A DNA stretch of 11,085 bases from JBGOUJ01 sp041477005 (GTDB lineage: Bacteria; Acidobacteriota; Terriglobia; Bryobacterales; JACQDG01). The translations under genes were made by a program, and so were the position numbers. The notes beneath the pieces were generated by a model, which had not been told where the DNA came from, did not search any database, and saw nothing but the letters and a program-made list of their open reading frames with translations. Shown piece after piece: positions 1-5,357 of this stretch. Within the stretch, counting starts at the first letter, position 1. Every line of letters starts with the position of its first letter. Where the stretch lies: contig JBGOUJ010000208.1 of NCBI GenBank assembly GCA_041477005.1, forward strand, positions 1 to 11,085. Reading direction: 5' to 3'.

Positions 1-2236
1 CGCCGATGAGCGTCGTGCCGTGGCGAAGGACGACCCAGACGAGATCGCCGCGCGTGGCGCCGAGCGCCAGCCGGATGCCGAACTCACGCGTGCGCTGCGT
101 CACGGAGTAAGCGAGGACGCCGTAGAGGCCGATCGCTGCCAGCAGCAACGCCAGCCCGCCGAAGATCAGGCACAGGATCATGGCCGCGCGCCGGTTGACC
201 AGCGACGCCGAGATCCGCTCGGGCATCGTCTTCGTGTCGAACACCGCAAGTTCGGGATCCACTTGCGAGATCTCGCGCCGGATCGCCGTGGTTAACTGCG
301 GGCTGTCCCGCTCCGCCTTGAGCACGACGTGCATCGCCCGCGGCACAAACTGCTTGTAGTGGAAGTAGGCCTGTCCCACCGGGTTCTGCTCGGCCAGGTC
401 GCCGGTCTTCACGCTGCCGGCCACGCCGATGATCGTGCACACGGGGCCATTCTTCTCCAGGCCGCGCCGGATCCTGGCACCGACCGCGTCGCCCTTCGGC
501 CAGTACTTTCGCGCCAGGAACTGGTCGATCACGACTACCTTCTGCGCCTCGGCCGTGTCGCTGTCGGCAAAGTTGCGCCCGTACAGTAGGGGGATTCCCA
601 TCGCCGGGAAATAGCCGGAATCGACGACGTTCCAGCCGGGCACGGGAGGAAGCTCGCCGGGTGCGAGGCCGCGGCCCTCAATCGTGATCACGCTGGCGTT
701 GTTGCTCCCGCCGAACGGCAGGTACGTAGTTGCGCCGGCGTGACGCACGCCGCGCGCCGCGCGCAACCTCTCCAGCAGCCCCGAGAGGAAGTTACGCGCC
801 ACTGCATCGTCTTTATACCGGACTGACGGCAGGGAAAACCGCGCCGTCACCACGCTCTCGGAGCGAAAGCCGGGATGAACCGTCAGCAGGCGGGCAAAGC
901 TCAATGTCAGCAGCCCGGATCCGATCAACAGCACAAAGGCAAGCGAAACCTGGCAGACCACCAGGACCGAACGCACCTGCAGAGCGCGGCGCCCCGTGGT
1001 GCCCGTCCGTTCATTGCCGCGGAACACCTCGTTGAGATCGCGCTGGAGCAGATGCACCAGCGGCACGCTCCCGAAAACCAGCCCCGTCAGCACGGCTATC
1101 GCCGCCGTGAATGCGAGCACGCCGGCGTCGATCTGAATGTCGCCTCCGCGCGGCAGGTCCCTCCCGCCCAGATACGAGAACAGCCGGAGGCCTCCGAAAC
1201 CGACGGCAACGCCGAGCGCTCCGCCCAGCACGGCGAGCGCGACGCTCTCCGTCAGCAGTTGCCGGGCGAGCCGCCACCGGCCCGCTCCGAGGGCGAATCG
1301 GATCGCCAGCTCCTTCATCCGCACACTGGAACGGACCAGCATCAGGTTGGCCAGGTTCACGCAGCCGATCAGCAACACGGCGCCAACCGCGGCCTGCAAC
1401 AGGTAAAGGATCGGCCGGACATCTCGCACCAGCTCGTCCTTCAGCCCCAGGACTCTCGTCCCGAACCGCGCGCTTTCGAGCAGGGCGCGGTATTTGGGAA
1501 ACCGCTCCAGGTTTTGATTGTTCAGAACGTCGATTCGCTGTTGGGCGTAAGCGATGGCTGCACCCGGTTTGAGACGCGCGATCATTCCCCAGTTGTTGTT
1601 GTGGCGTGCCTCGTCGGACATCTGCCGGGGAGTAAAAGCGAACGGGACCCAGACTCGCGCCTTCTCGCCGAGCACCCCAAAGCTATCCGGCATCACGCCC
1701 ACGATCCGGTAGGGCACTCCGCTCAGGCGAATGTCTCTCCCGAGTGCGTTCCGGTCCCGGGCGAACATCTCGTTCCAAAAACCTTCACTCAGAACCGCGA
1801 CCTTGTCCTTCCCCAGGACCGCCTCGTCTTCGGTGAACACCCGTCCCACGATCGGCTCGACGCGTAGCACGCGGAAGTAGGACGGCGTGACGTATTGGCC
1901 GTCAATACGCCGGGGTGCGCTTTCCAGTCCTACGTCGTACCCGCCCGACCCGGTCAACGCCACCTCGGCGAACACGTCGGTCAGCTTCCGCCGGTCCAGG
2001 TAGTCCGGGACGCCGTTCGATCCCCGGTCGGTGACGCCGACGCCGGGATAGATGTTGAACATGGTCACGAGCCGATCCGCGTCCGGGTAAGGCAGCGCCC
2101 GGAGCACCACGGCGTTGAGAACGGTGAAGATCGCAGTGTTCGCGCCGATACACAGCGCGAGTGTCAGCAGCGCCGCCAGGCTGAACGCCTTCTGCTTCCA
2201 CAGCAGCTTGAGTCCGAATCGGAGGTCTTGTAGCAC
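1..2236 (-). CDS. MacB/FtsX-family ABC transporter permease, acidobacterial ADOP type (3' end cut by window edge)
   Basis: Inner-membrane permease with the two-module layout of acidobacterial duplicated permeases. About 745 residues are visible and the frame stays open to the left edge. A first membrane helix lies near residues 17-45 with the family motif GANTAIF. A MacB-type periplasmic domain follows (about 50-275), then an FtsX block of helices near 278-302, 331-356 and 372-396 with the cytoplasmic motif RMKELAIRFALGA. A further helix (about 424-448), a second periplasmic domain (to about 680) and a second FtsX block follow, with helix 684-712 and the matching motif TREFGIRLALGA. The start is taken as GTG at 2236: no ATG lies in frame, TGA stops are just upstream, and family members often begin with LQDLR-like sequence here. 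The Shine-Dalgarno match is weak. The substrate cannot be told; relatives couple to a MacB-like ATPase, which is not in this window. At most a few dozen residues should be missing. Confidence 0.93.
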   Translation of the reverse strand, partial: MLQDLRFGLKLLWKQKAFSLAALLTLALCIGANTAIFTVLNAVVLRALPYPDADRLVTMFNIYPGVGVTDRGSNGVPDYLDRRKLTDVFAEVALTGSGGYDVGLESAPRRIDGQYVTPSYFRVLRVEPIVGRVFTEDEAVLGKDKVAVLSEGFWNEMFARDRNALGRDIRLSGVPYRIVGVMPDSFGVLGEKARVWVPFAFTPRQMSDEARHNNNWGMIARLKPGAAIAYAQQRIDVLNNQNLERFPKYRALLESARFGTRVLGLKDELVRDVRPILYLLQAAVGAVLLIGCVNLANLMLVRSSVRMKELAIRFALGAGRWRLARQLLTESVALAVLGGALGVAVGFGGLRLFSYLGGRDLPRGGDIQIDAGVLAFTAAIAVLTGLVFGSVPLVHLLQRDLNEVFRGNERTGTTGRRALQVRSVLVVCQVSLAFVLLIGSGLLTLSFARLLTVHPGFRSESVVTARFSLPSVRYKDDAVARNFLSGLLERLRAARGVRHAGATTYLPFGGSNNASVITIEGRGLAPGELPPVPGWNVVDSGYFPAMGIPLLYGRNFADSDTAEAQKVVVIDQFLARKYWPKGDAVGARIRRGLEKNGPVCTIIGVAGSVKTGDLAEQNPVGQAYFHYKQFVPRAMHVVLKAERDSPQLTTAIRREISQVDPELAVFDTKTMPERISASLVNRRAAMILCLIFGGLALLLAAIGLYGVLAYSVTQRTREFGIRLALGATRGDLVWVVLRHGTTLIG

Positions 2237-2563
2237 GTTTTTGGCGCCGGATGTGGCATTCTCCGGGCGCCGTCATCCTCACGTACGTTCGATGCGGCGG
2301 AGTTGTTCCCGAGTCGGTCCCCCGGTAGTGCCTCACTTTGACTTTCGCCACTCGGCCTTCAACAGGATCATGGCATCGCGGGCCGCTGGCATGGCCTGCT
2401 CCCGTGAAGCGAAACCCCTGGCTCAAAATCTCTTGTTTTCGGAAACCGCGTCCTCAACCAGAGTCTCCCACTTACCGTGCTTCAAAAAAAGATGACGAGC
2501 TGCGCCCCACAACCCCACGAACCGTTGGGGCCCACTTCACGCATTCCGCGGGGGGTCGCCCAA
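2237..2563. other. Intergenic region between permease and cassette array
   Basis: About 330 bases with no supportable gene. It holds whatever drives the minus-strand permease, but I see no convincing -35/-10 pair. On the minus strand there is a run of seven T near 2490 and a short open stretch ending at a TGA near 2431, with no clear start. The region lies immediately downstream of the last attC-like site, so it may include the end of the array or decayed cassette DNA. Confidence 0.5.
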
Positions 2564-2632
2564 CTCTAACGATTCAGGCGCTCAGCCGCGCGGCCCGCTG
2601 TTTGCGCCGTCGGCTGCAGCGCCCTGTTAGGC
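2564..2632 (-). repeat. attC-like recombination site D (69 bp)
   Basis: Read on the minus strand: R'' box GCCTAAC (2632-2626), arm GGCGCTGCAGCCG, a GC-rich central part, arm CGGCTGAGCGCC, then R' box GTTAGAG (2570-2564). The two arms pair completely except for one extra G in the first arm, which matches the extrahelical base that integron integrases use to choose the bottom strand. This is the cleanest attC in the window. The upstream gene reads right through it. R' departs from GTTRRRY only in the last base. Confidence 0.88.
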
Positions 2633-2883
2633 CGACGCGCTCTCTTGCGGGAGCGGCCGCTCAGAGCATGGGCTACAAGCTGAGGTACCTTCAATACGAA
2701 GAAGCGCTCCACCGAATATCCGTAGTCTTCACCACTCTCGTCAACCACGCGAATATACCCATGTTTGGAGGCCTCTTCGTCAGCTATCACTCGGTACAAT
2801 TTTCCGACCTCGAGCGACGCGGCATACCCGCTGTTGTCGATGCAAACTCCGAATTGTGTTCCTGGTCTTGTTTTGGTTCCCAT
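2566..2883 (-). CDS. Cassette-encoded small hypothetical protein, C-terminus read through attC
   Basis: 105 residues, ATG at 2883, starting 3 bases after the stop of the 78-aa gene, so the two are co-transcribed and probably translationally coupled. Residues about 10-80 form a compact basic/acidic domain containing VCIDNSGYAASLEVGKLYRV and VVDESGEDYGYSVERFF. I know this pattern from small uncharacterised bacterial proteins and cannot assign a function. The last 22 or so residues (starting near RRPNRALQPTA) are translated from the attC site itself, and the stop TAG lies inside its R' box (GTTAGAG). The native protein was therefore probably about 80 residues and lost its stop when it became, or was recombined as, a cassette. 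Cytoplasmic: no signal peptide or membrane segment. Confidence 0.75.
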   Translation of the reverse strand: MGTKTRPGTQFGVCIDNSGYAASLEVGKLYRVIADEEASKHGYIRVVDESGEDYGYSVERFFVLKVPQLVAHALSGRSRKRARRPNRALQPTAQTAGRAAERLNR

Positions 2884-2886
2884 GCC

Positions 2887-3123
2887 TCAATCCAGCAGAG
2901 GGAGCTTCAGTTTGAGTTCCTTCCGGCCGATCCCATGCGCCTCGTACCAATGAACCTCTGCTGTGTGAATCGTGCCATCCAAGAGGCGCACCGTCGCGAT
3001 GCCTCGCAGCTTTCGCCAGCGGCCCTTCCCATAGGCCTTTCGCAGTCGCCTGCGATCGCGAATCCCGCGACCCACAGCGATAGGCTCGATCGCCGTGATC
3101 TTGCCGATAATATCAAAGTCCAT
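2887..3123 (-). CDS. Cassette-encoded small hypothetical protein (78 aa)
   Basis: Starts at ATG 3123 (MDFDIIGKITAIEPIAVGRG...) and ends with TGA at 2887. The open frame extends upstream to 3177, but the extra N-terminal sequence overlaps the attC site and looks non-native, so the internal ATG is preferred. Visible features are a very basic middle (RDRRRLRKAYGKGRWRKLRG, residues about 21-40) followed by a beta-like segment and the pattern EVHWYEAHGIGRKELKLK. I recognise the pattern as that of widespread uncharacterised proteins but know no function. The basic character would suit nucleic-acid contact, which is inference only. It is first of two genes in the cassette; the partner at 2883 starts 3 bases after its stop. 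Confidence 0.75.
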   Translation of the reverse strand: MDFDIIGKITAIEPIAVGRGIRDRRRLRKAYGKGRWRKLRGIATVRLLDGTIHTAEVHWYEAHGIGRKELKLKLPLLD

Positions 3124-3162
3124 GGAACCAGCATCCGAGAGCCACCTTCCCAACTGTACCGC

Positions 3163-3222
3163 GATTGACGGCACCACCCGCCACCCGGTTTTTGGGTGGG
3201 CGGATGCATGCCCTCGTTAGAC
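3163..3222 (-). repeat. attC-like site C (60 bp) with degenerate R' box
   Basis: Minus strand: R'' box GTCTAAC (3222-3216), then a stem formed by an arm beginning GGCATGCATCCGCC and the returning arm GGCGGGTGGTGCC. An inner perfect hairpin CCACCC/GGGTGG sits around a short A-rich loop. The expected closing GTTRRRY box is replaced by GTCAATC (3169-3163), which lacks the invariant GTT. The site begins 7 bases after the stop of the antitoxin-like gene, the normal cassette position. It is probably a decayed attC that no longer recombines well. Confidence 0.68.
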
Positions 3223-3229
3223 ATATGCA

Positions 3230-3415
3230 CTACCCAGCCTTCCGCTCTCGCTGCTTGTCGGCTACGCGCCTGGGTGGGAAGGAGACGAGCTTCCGGCCGG
3301 TCTCTGCTTGCCGTCGCTGAAGAGCTTCGACGATGGCTGTCACGTCGTTTCCATGCTCTTTGGCGATGGCTTCTCGGATGGCCCGAACCTCTTCCACGAT
3401 CGGATCGCGGACCAT
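3230..3415 (-). CDS. Small partner (putative antitoxin) of the PIN toxin
   Basis: 61 residues, ATG at 3415, 3 bases after the PIN-domain gene's stop. A strong GGAGG ribosome-binding site lies inside the last codons of the toxin gene, 8-9 bases ahead of the ATG, so the pair is translationally coupled. The sequence begins MVRDPIVEEVRAIREAIAKEHGND and continues with an amphipathic helix (AIVEALQRRQAETGRKLVS) and a basic tail (PPRRVADKQRERKAG). Proteins with this opening are regularly found directly downstream of PIN toxins whose own sequence begins near LETTVVSYL. By that association it is called the antitoxin, although it has no classical DNA-binding fold that I can name. The toxin-first order is the reverse of most vapBC operons but normal for this subfamily. 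Its stop is followed within 7 bases by attC site C. Confidence 0.82.
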   Translation of the reverse strand: MVRDPIVEEVRAIREAIAKEHGNDVTAIVEALQRRQAETGRKLVSFPPRRVADKQRERKAG

Positions 3416-3418
3416 GTG

Positions 3419-3862
3419 CTATTCCTCCATTAGCTCTTCTGGCGTGCAGATGATCGGCGGGACAAGCCCGACGCCTCGGCACGTGTCTTCGATTTTACCG
3501 CGAAGCGCGGCGTTCGCAATGTGCGCGCAATTCCAGGTCAGGAGGTAATGCATGCCGTTAGCGACTGCGACGGCTATGTGGACCGCGTCGATCGCGGGTA
3601 TAGCACTCGTGCGGAGAAGCTGGTCAGCCAATCCTGAGACCCCCGCTCCAACCTCCAGAACCGGAATCCCTTCCAGGGCGGCCAAGCGGCGAGCGGCAGC
3701 CTCGGCGTCTCCCCTGGCAGCTTCTTCAAGCACCGCCTCTGAGACAAACAGGTCAAACCGGCTTCGTCGCTCCCACCACTCGCGGGTGATTTGTTGATGC
3801 GCGGCTTGGACGAGGTCGCGGCTCGGCAAGGCCGTAAGATAACTGACCACCGTCGTCTCCAA
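3419..3862 (-). CDS. PIN-domain (VapC-like) toxin of a type II toxin-antitoxin cassette
   Basis: A ribonuclease-fold toxin of 147 residues when started at TTG 3862. Family landmarks: ETTVVSYLT at the N-terminus (the first acidic position of PIN domains, here Glu2), FVSEAVLEEAARGD (second acidic cluster, about 40-52), IDAVHIAVAVANGMHYLLTWNCAHIANA (91-118, with Asp92 as the central catalytic acid) and the closing PPIICTPEELMEE. These support a metal-dependent RNase that cuts cellular RNA unless bound by its partner. The start is odd. Relatives usually begin three or four residues earlier (M-x-V-Y-L-E-T-T). Here the codons upstream read TAG AGA GTC TAC TTG, and the TAG belongs to the R' box of attC site B, so only TTG remains as a start. 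AGAGAG upstream is a weak ribosome-binding site. The downstream 61-aa gene is its presumed antitoxin. Confidence 0.9.
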   Translation of the reverse strand: METTVVSYLTALPSRDLVQAAHQQITREWWERRSRFDLFVSEAVLEEAARGDAEAAARRLAALEGIPVLEVGAGVSGLADQLLRTSAIPAIDAVHIAVAVANGMHYLLTWNCAHIANAALRGKIEDTCRGVGLVPPIICTPEELMEE

Positions 3863-3869
3863 GTAGACT

Positions 3870-3936
3870 CTCTAACGAGTTTGGCGTTCAGCCGCGGCGC
3901 GGATTGTGCGCCGCTGGCTGCACCGCTTTGTTAGGC
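3870..3936 (-). repeat. attC-like recombination site B (67 bp)
   Basis: Minus strand: R'' box GCCTAAC (3936-3930), arm GCGGTGCAGCC, a perfect 7-bp inner hairpin GCGGCGC/GCGCCGC around ACAATCC, returning arm GGCTGAACGCC, and R' box GTTAGAG (3876-3870). The outer arms pair over the CAGCC/GGCTG part and imperfectly beyond. It shares the GCCTAAC and GTTAGAG boxes with site D. It lies 33 bases past the stop of the 235-aa gene and 7 bases before the toxin start, the position expected for the attC of the 235-aa cassette. Confidence 0.85.
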
Positions 3937-3968
3937 CGCCTCGTTTCATGCACCTGGGTCTCTGCGCC

Positions 3969-4676
3969 TCACAACTCAAATCCGCTGGAGGGATTGAGCG
4001 GATTCACCAAGATTATCTTGCTCCATCCTTGGTCTGGTTCAATCAGTTGTCTCAGTAGTGTGCGATCGGATTCGTCCAACACACCGTAGCCAATACGGTC
4101 CTCCGACGCGAGCCACCACTCCGAATACCGGCTTCGGACGCTCGACACCTTCGATGTTTTCTCAGCAATGCAGATCCGGAGATTGCGTGCCATCTCCGAA
4201 ACAACAAAGCCACCGGAGTCGTGGTCGCCCGAACCACCGAGAACGAAGAGGTGTTGATGCGTCTTGCTTGCGCGCGTAAAGCTGAGCCGGAACTTTCGGG
4301 TAACGCGAATCTCCTCGTCTTCTAGGTACGGCCGGCCGCGAGCCTCCTGTAACGCGATTGCCAAAAGCCTTTCAAGTTCCTTCCAAGGAGGCAGGGGACG
4401 ACCGAAGCTGTAGAAAACGAACCAACTTGTTCCGTCGACAGGTGGGCCAGCCTTCGCGAGAGCGTTCTGGACGACCTCATGAAGCGGCTTCGACACCTGC
4501 TCAAGCCCTCGGTCGCCCGAGGCCGTCGTCTCGTTCTGGTTCAGCCGACGAACTTCAACTGCAATTCGACCGTCCACGAGAAAGTCCGGCGGGACCTTGC
4601 CGTCAGGCTCGTAGACGACGGTGCCTAAACTTCGACTCGTGAGGTACTCGTAGACCGACTTTTCTGAATCGTTCAT
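3969..4676 (-). CDS. Cassette-encoded hypothetical protein with PD-(D/E)XK-like motif (235 aa)
   Basis: Starts at ATG 4676 (MNDSEKSVYEYL) and stops at 3969. The frame is open further upstream, but that part overlaps attC site A and brnA, so the internal ATG is used. There is no obvious Shine-Dalgarno, and the start overlaps the stop of an 8-residue mini-ORF that begins in the attC core box. Near the N-terminus, VPPDFLVDGRIAVEVRRLN (28-46) resembles the core of PD-(D/E)XK nuclease folds: Pro-Asp at 30-31 and Glu-x-Arg at 41-43, with Arg in place of the usual Lys. A preceding Glu or Tyr-rich helix fits the fold. The rest (FVFYSFGRPLPPWKELERLL, later ISEKT-type basic segments, C-terminal IILVNPLNP) matches nothing I can name. 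No signal peptide or membrane helices. A nuclease or defence role is possible but unproven; the Lys-to-Arg change may mean it is inactive. Confidence 0.78.
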   Translation of the reverse strand: MNDSEKSVYEYLTSRSLGTVVYEPDGKVPPDFLVDGRIAVEVRRLNQNETTASGDRGLEQVSKPLHEVVQNALAKAGPPVDGTSWFVFYSFGRPLPPWKELERLLAIALQEARGRPYLEDEEIRVTRKFRLSFTRASKTHQHLFVLGGSGDHDSGGFVVSEMARNLRICIAEKTSKVSSVRSRYSEWWLASEDRIGYGVLDESDRTLLRQLIEPDQGWSKIILVNPLNPSSGFEL

Positions 4677-4699
4677 TCGAATCGAAGTCTTGGCGGCAT
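4673..4699 (-). CDS. Possible 8-aa leader mini-ORF starting in attC core box
   Basis: ATG at 4699 is formed inside the R' box GTTATGC of attC site A and encodes MPPRLRFE. Its TGA overlaps the ATG of the 235-aa gene (ATGA). The 235-aa gene has no visible Shine-Dalgarno, so the mini-ORF could deliver ribosomes by coupling, similar in idea to the short ORF in class 1 attI1. The mini-ORF itself also has no clear ribosome-binding site, so this is tentative. Confidence 0.3.
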   Translation of the reverse strand: MPPRLRFE

Positions 4700-4752
4700 A
4701 ACGACCCGGGCGCGGCTTGATTGTGGCCGTCGCCTGCGGCGCCTTGTTAGGC
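4696..4752 (-). repeat. attC-like recombination site A (57 bp)
   Basis: Minus strand: R'' box GCCTAAC (4752-4746), an inner stem GCGACGGC / GCCGCGC with one bulged A around the loop CACAATCAA, weaker outer pairing, then R' box GTTATGC (4702-4696). The stop codon of the upstream brnA-like gene (TAA, 4749-4747) lies inside R'', a common arrangement in integron cassettes. At 57 bp it is at the short end for attC sites. R' departs from GTTRRRY at one internal position. Confidence 0.82.
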
Positions 4753-5013
4753 CTCCCGCAGACGCCCCGACACAAACTTGTGAAGAAGGCTCGAGATAAG
4801 CGTCTGGTAAGGCAGGCCCTCCTCCAACGCTCGCTTCTGGATTGCCTCGAGATCTTTGCTGGAGATGCGGATGTTGACCCGTCGATCCTTCCGAAAAGTG
4901 GCGGCCGCGTACCGGCCATAGCGCTTCCGCTCCTCCTTCAGTCCCGGTATCGAACGCCACTCCCATCTCTCTACGGAATCGACAATTTCCTTCTCCTTCG
5001 GATCAAGCTTCAT
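4747..5013 (-). CDS. brnA: BrnA-like ribbon-helix-helix antitoxin
   Basis: 88 residues from ATG 5013 (MKLDPKEKEIVDSVERWEWRS). The start overlaps the end of the toxin gene by 11 bases, and AGGGAG about 10 bases upstream is a good ribosome-binding site. The N-terminal half carries the acidic/aromatic segment seen in these antitoxins. The C-terminal half (about 45-86: RRVNIRISSKDLEAIQKRALEEGLPYQTLISSLLHKFVSGRL) reads as a CopG/ribbon-helix-helix fold that would bind operator DNA and neutralise the toxin. It probably autoregulates the promoter upstream of the toxin gene. The longer open frame back to 5082 overlaps the toxin coding sequence and is rejected. The TAA stop lies inside the attC R'' box. 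The family name follows the partner and the fold; assignment to BrnA proper rather than another RHH antitoxin is less certain. Confidence 0.85.
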   Translation of the reverse strand: MKLDPKEKEIVDSVERWEWRSIPGLKEERKRYGRYAAATFRKDRRVNIRISSKDLEAIQKRALEEGLPYQTLISSLLHKFVSGRLREA

Positions 5014-5296
5014 CGTGTTCGGTCTCCCTGCGAAGGTACTTCTTGGTCGCCTTACGGCTCGGGATGATGGTCTTGAGCACAACCTGCTCGTTTTCCTCTA
5101 CGAAGGGCACGAGGTACACGTAGTCCTCGATCTGGACAACAAAAACGCGTTGACCTTCGTACCGTTCCTGGTTCGGGTGCTCCAAAATGTCCAGGACGTC
5201 ACCGCGCTCGATGTGGAGGACGATCTCGTCAAAGGACACGCCGCGTTGAGCCTTCAGTTTCTCGTTCTTCTCCGGGTCCCATGTGAAGTACTTCAA
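5003..5296 (-). CDS. brnT: BrnT-like ribonuclease toxin
   Basis: 97 residues when started at TTG 5296 (MKYFTWDPEKNEKLKAQRG). Family landmarks: the opening WDPEKNEKLKAQRGVSFDEIV (the DUF497/BrnT signature of a Trp-Asp followed by a helix and GVSF), a central strand block (RVFVVQIEDYVYLVPFVE, 50-67) and the closing LKTIIPSRKATKKYL (74-88), matching the R/K-A-T-K end typical of these RelE-like RNases. It would cut RNA unless bound by the overlapping brnA product. An alternative in-frame TTG at 5314 adds six residues (MCYTPR) that fall inside the predicted -10 region and are not family-like, so 5296 is preferred. With the predicted promoter the transcript would begin at or next to this TTG, making it close to leaderless. 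First gene of its cassette. Confidence 0.87.
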   Translation of the reverse strand: MKYFTWDPEKNEKLKAQRGVSFDEIVLHIERGDVLDILEHPNQERYEGQRVFVVQIEDYVYLVPFVEENEQVVLKTIIPSRKATKKYLRRETEHDEA

Positions 5297-5302
5297 CCGG
5301 GG

Positions 5303-5331
5303 AGTGTAGCACAATGTGTGCCTTTTGGCAA
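5303..5331 (-). promoter_or_regulatory. Predicted sigma70-type promoter of the brnT-brnA cassette
   Basis: Minus strand: -35 TTGCCA (5331-5326), 17-base spacer, -10 TACACT (5308-5303) preceded by TGC, i.e. an extended -10. The expected transcription start falls about 7 bases after the -10, close to 5296, which is the preferred start codon of brnT. The promoter lies within the cassette, so the toxin-antitoxin pair would not depend on an upstream integron promoter. BrnA-type antitoxins normally repress their own promoter. I see no obvious palindromic operator here. Confidence 0.65.
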
Positions 5332-5357
5332 CACGAGGCCGAGAATGTTCGCGGGAT

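Noticed and set aside
875..1867. Long plus-strand open frame (330 codons) over the permease gene
   Set aside because: Antisense shadow of the permease; its translation is rich in Gln, Arg and Pro with no recognisable domain, whereas the minus strand gives a continuous MacB/FtsX protein.
2431..2520. Short minus-strand open stretch ending in KHGKWETLVEDAVSENKRF
   Set aside because: It looks somewhat protein-like, but there is no clear start or ribosome-binding site and no family match; left inside the intergenic entry as possible decayed cassette sequence.
2338..3168. Plus-strand open frame of 276 codons across attC site D and two cassette genes
   Set aside because: It runs antisense through a recombination site and two coherent minus-strand genes, and has no ribosome-binding site or known motif.
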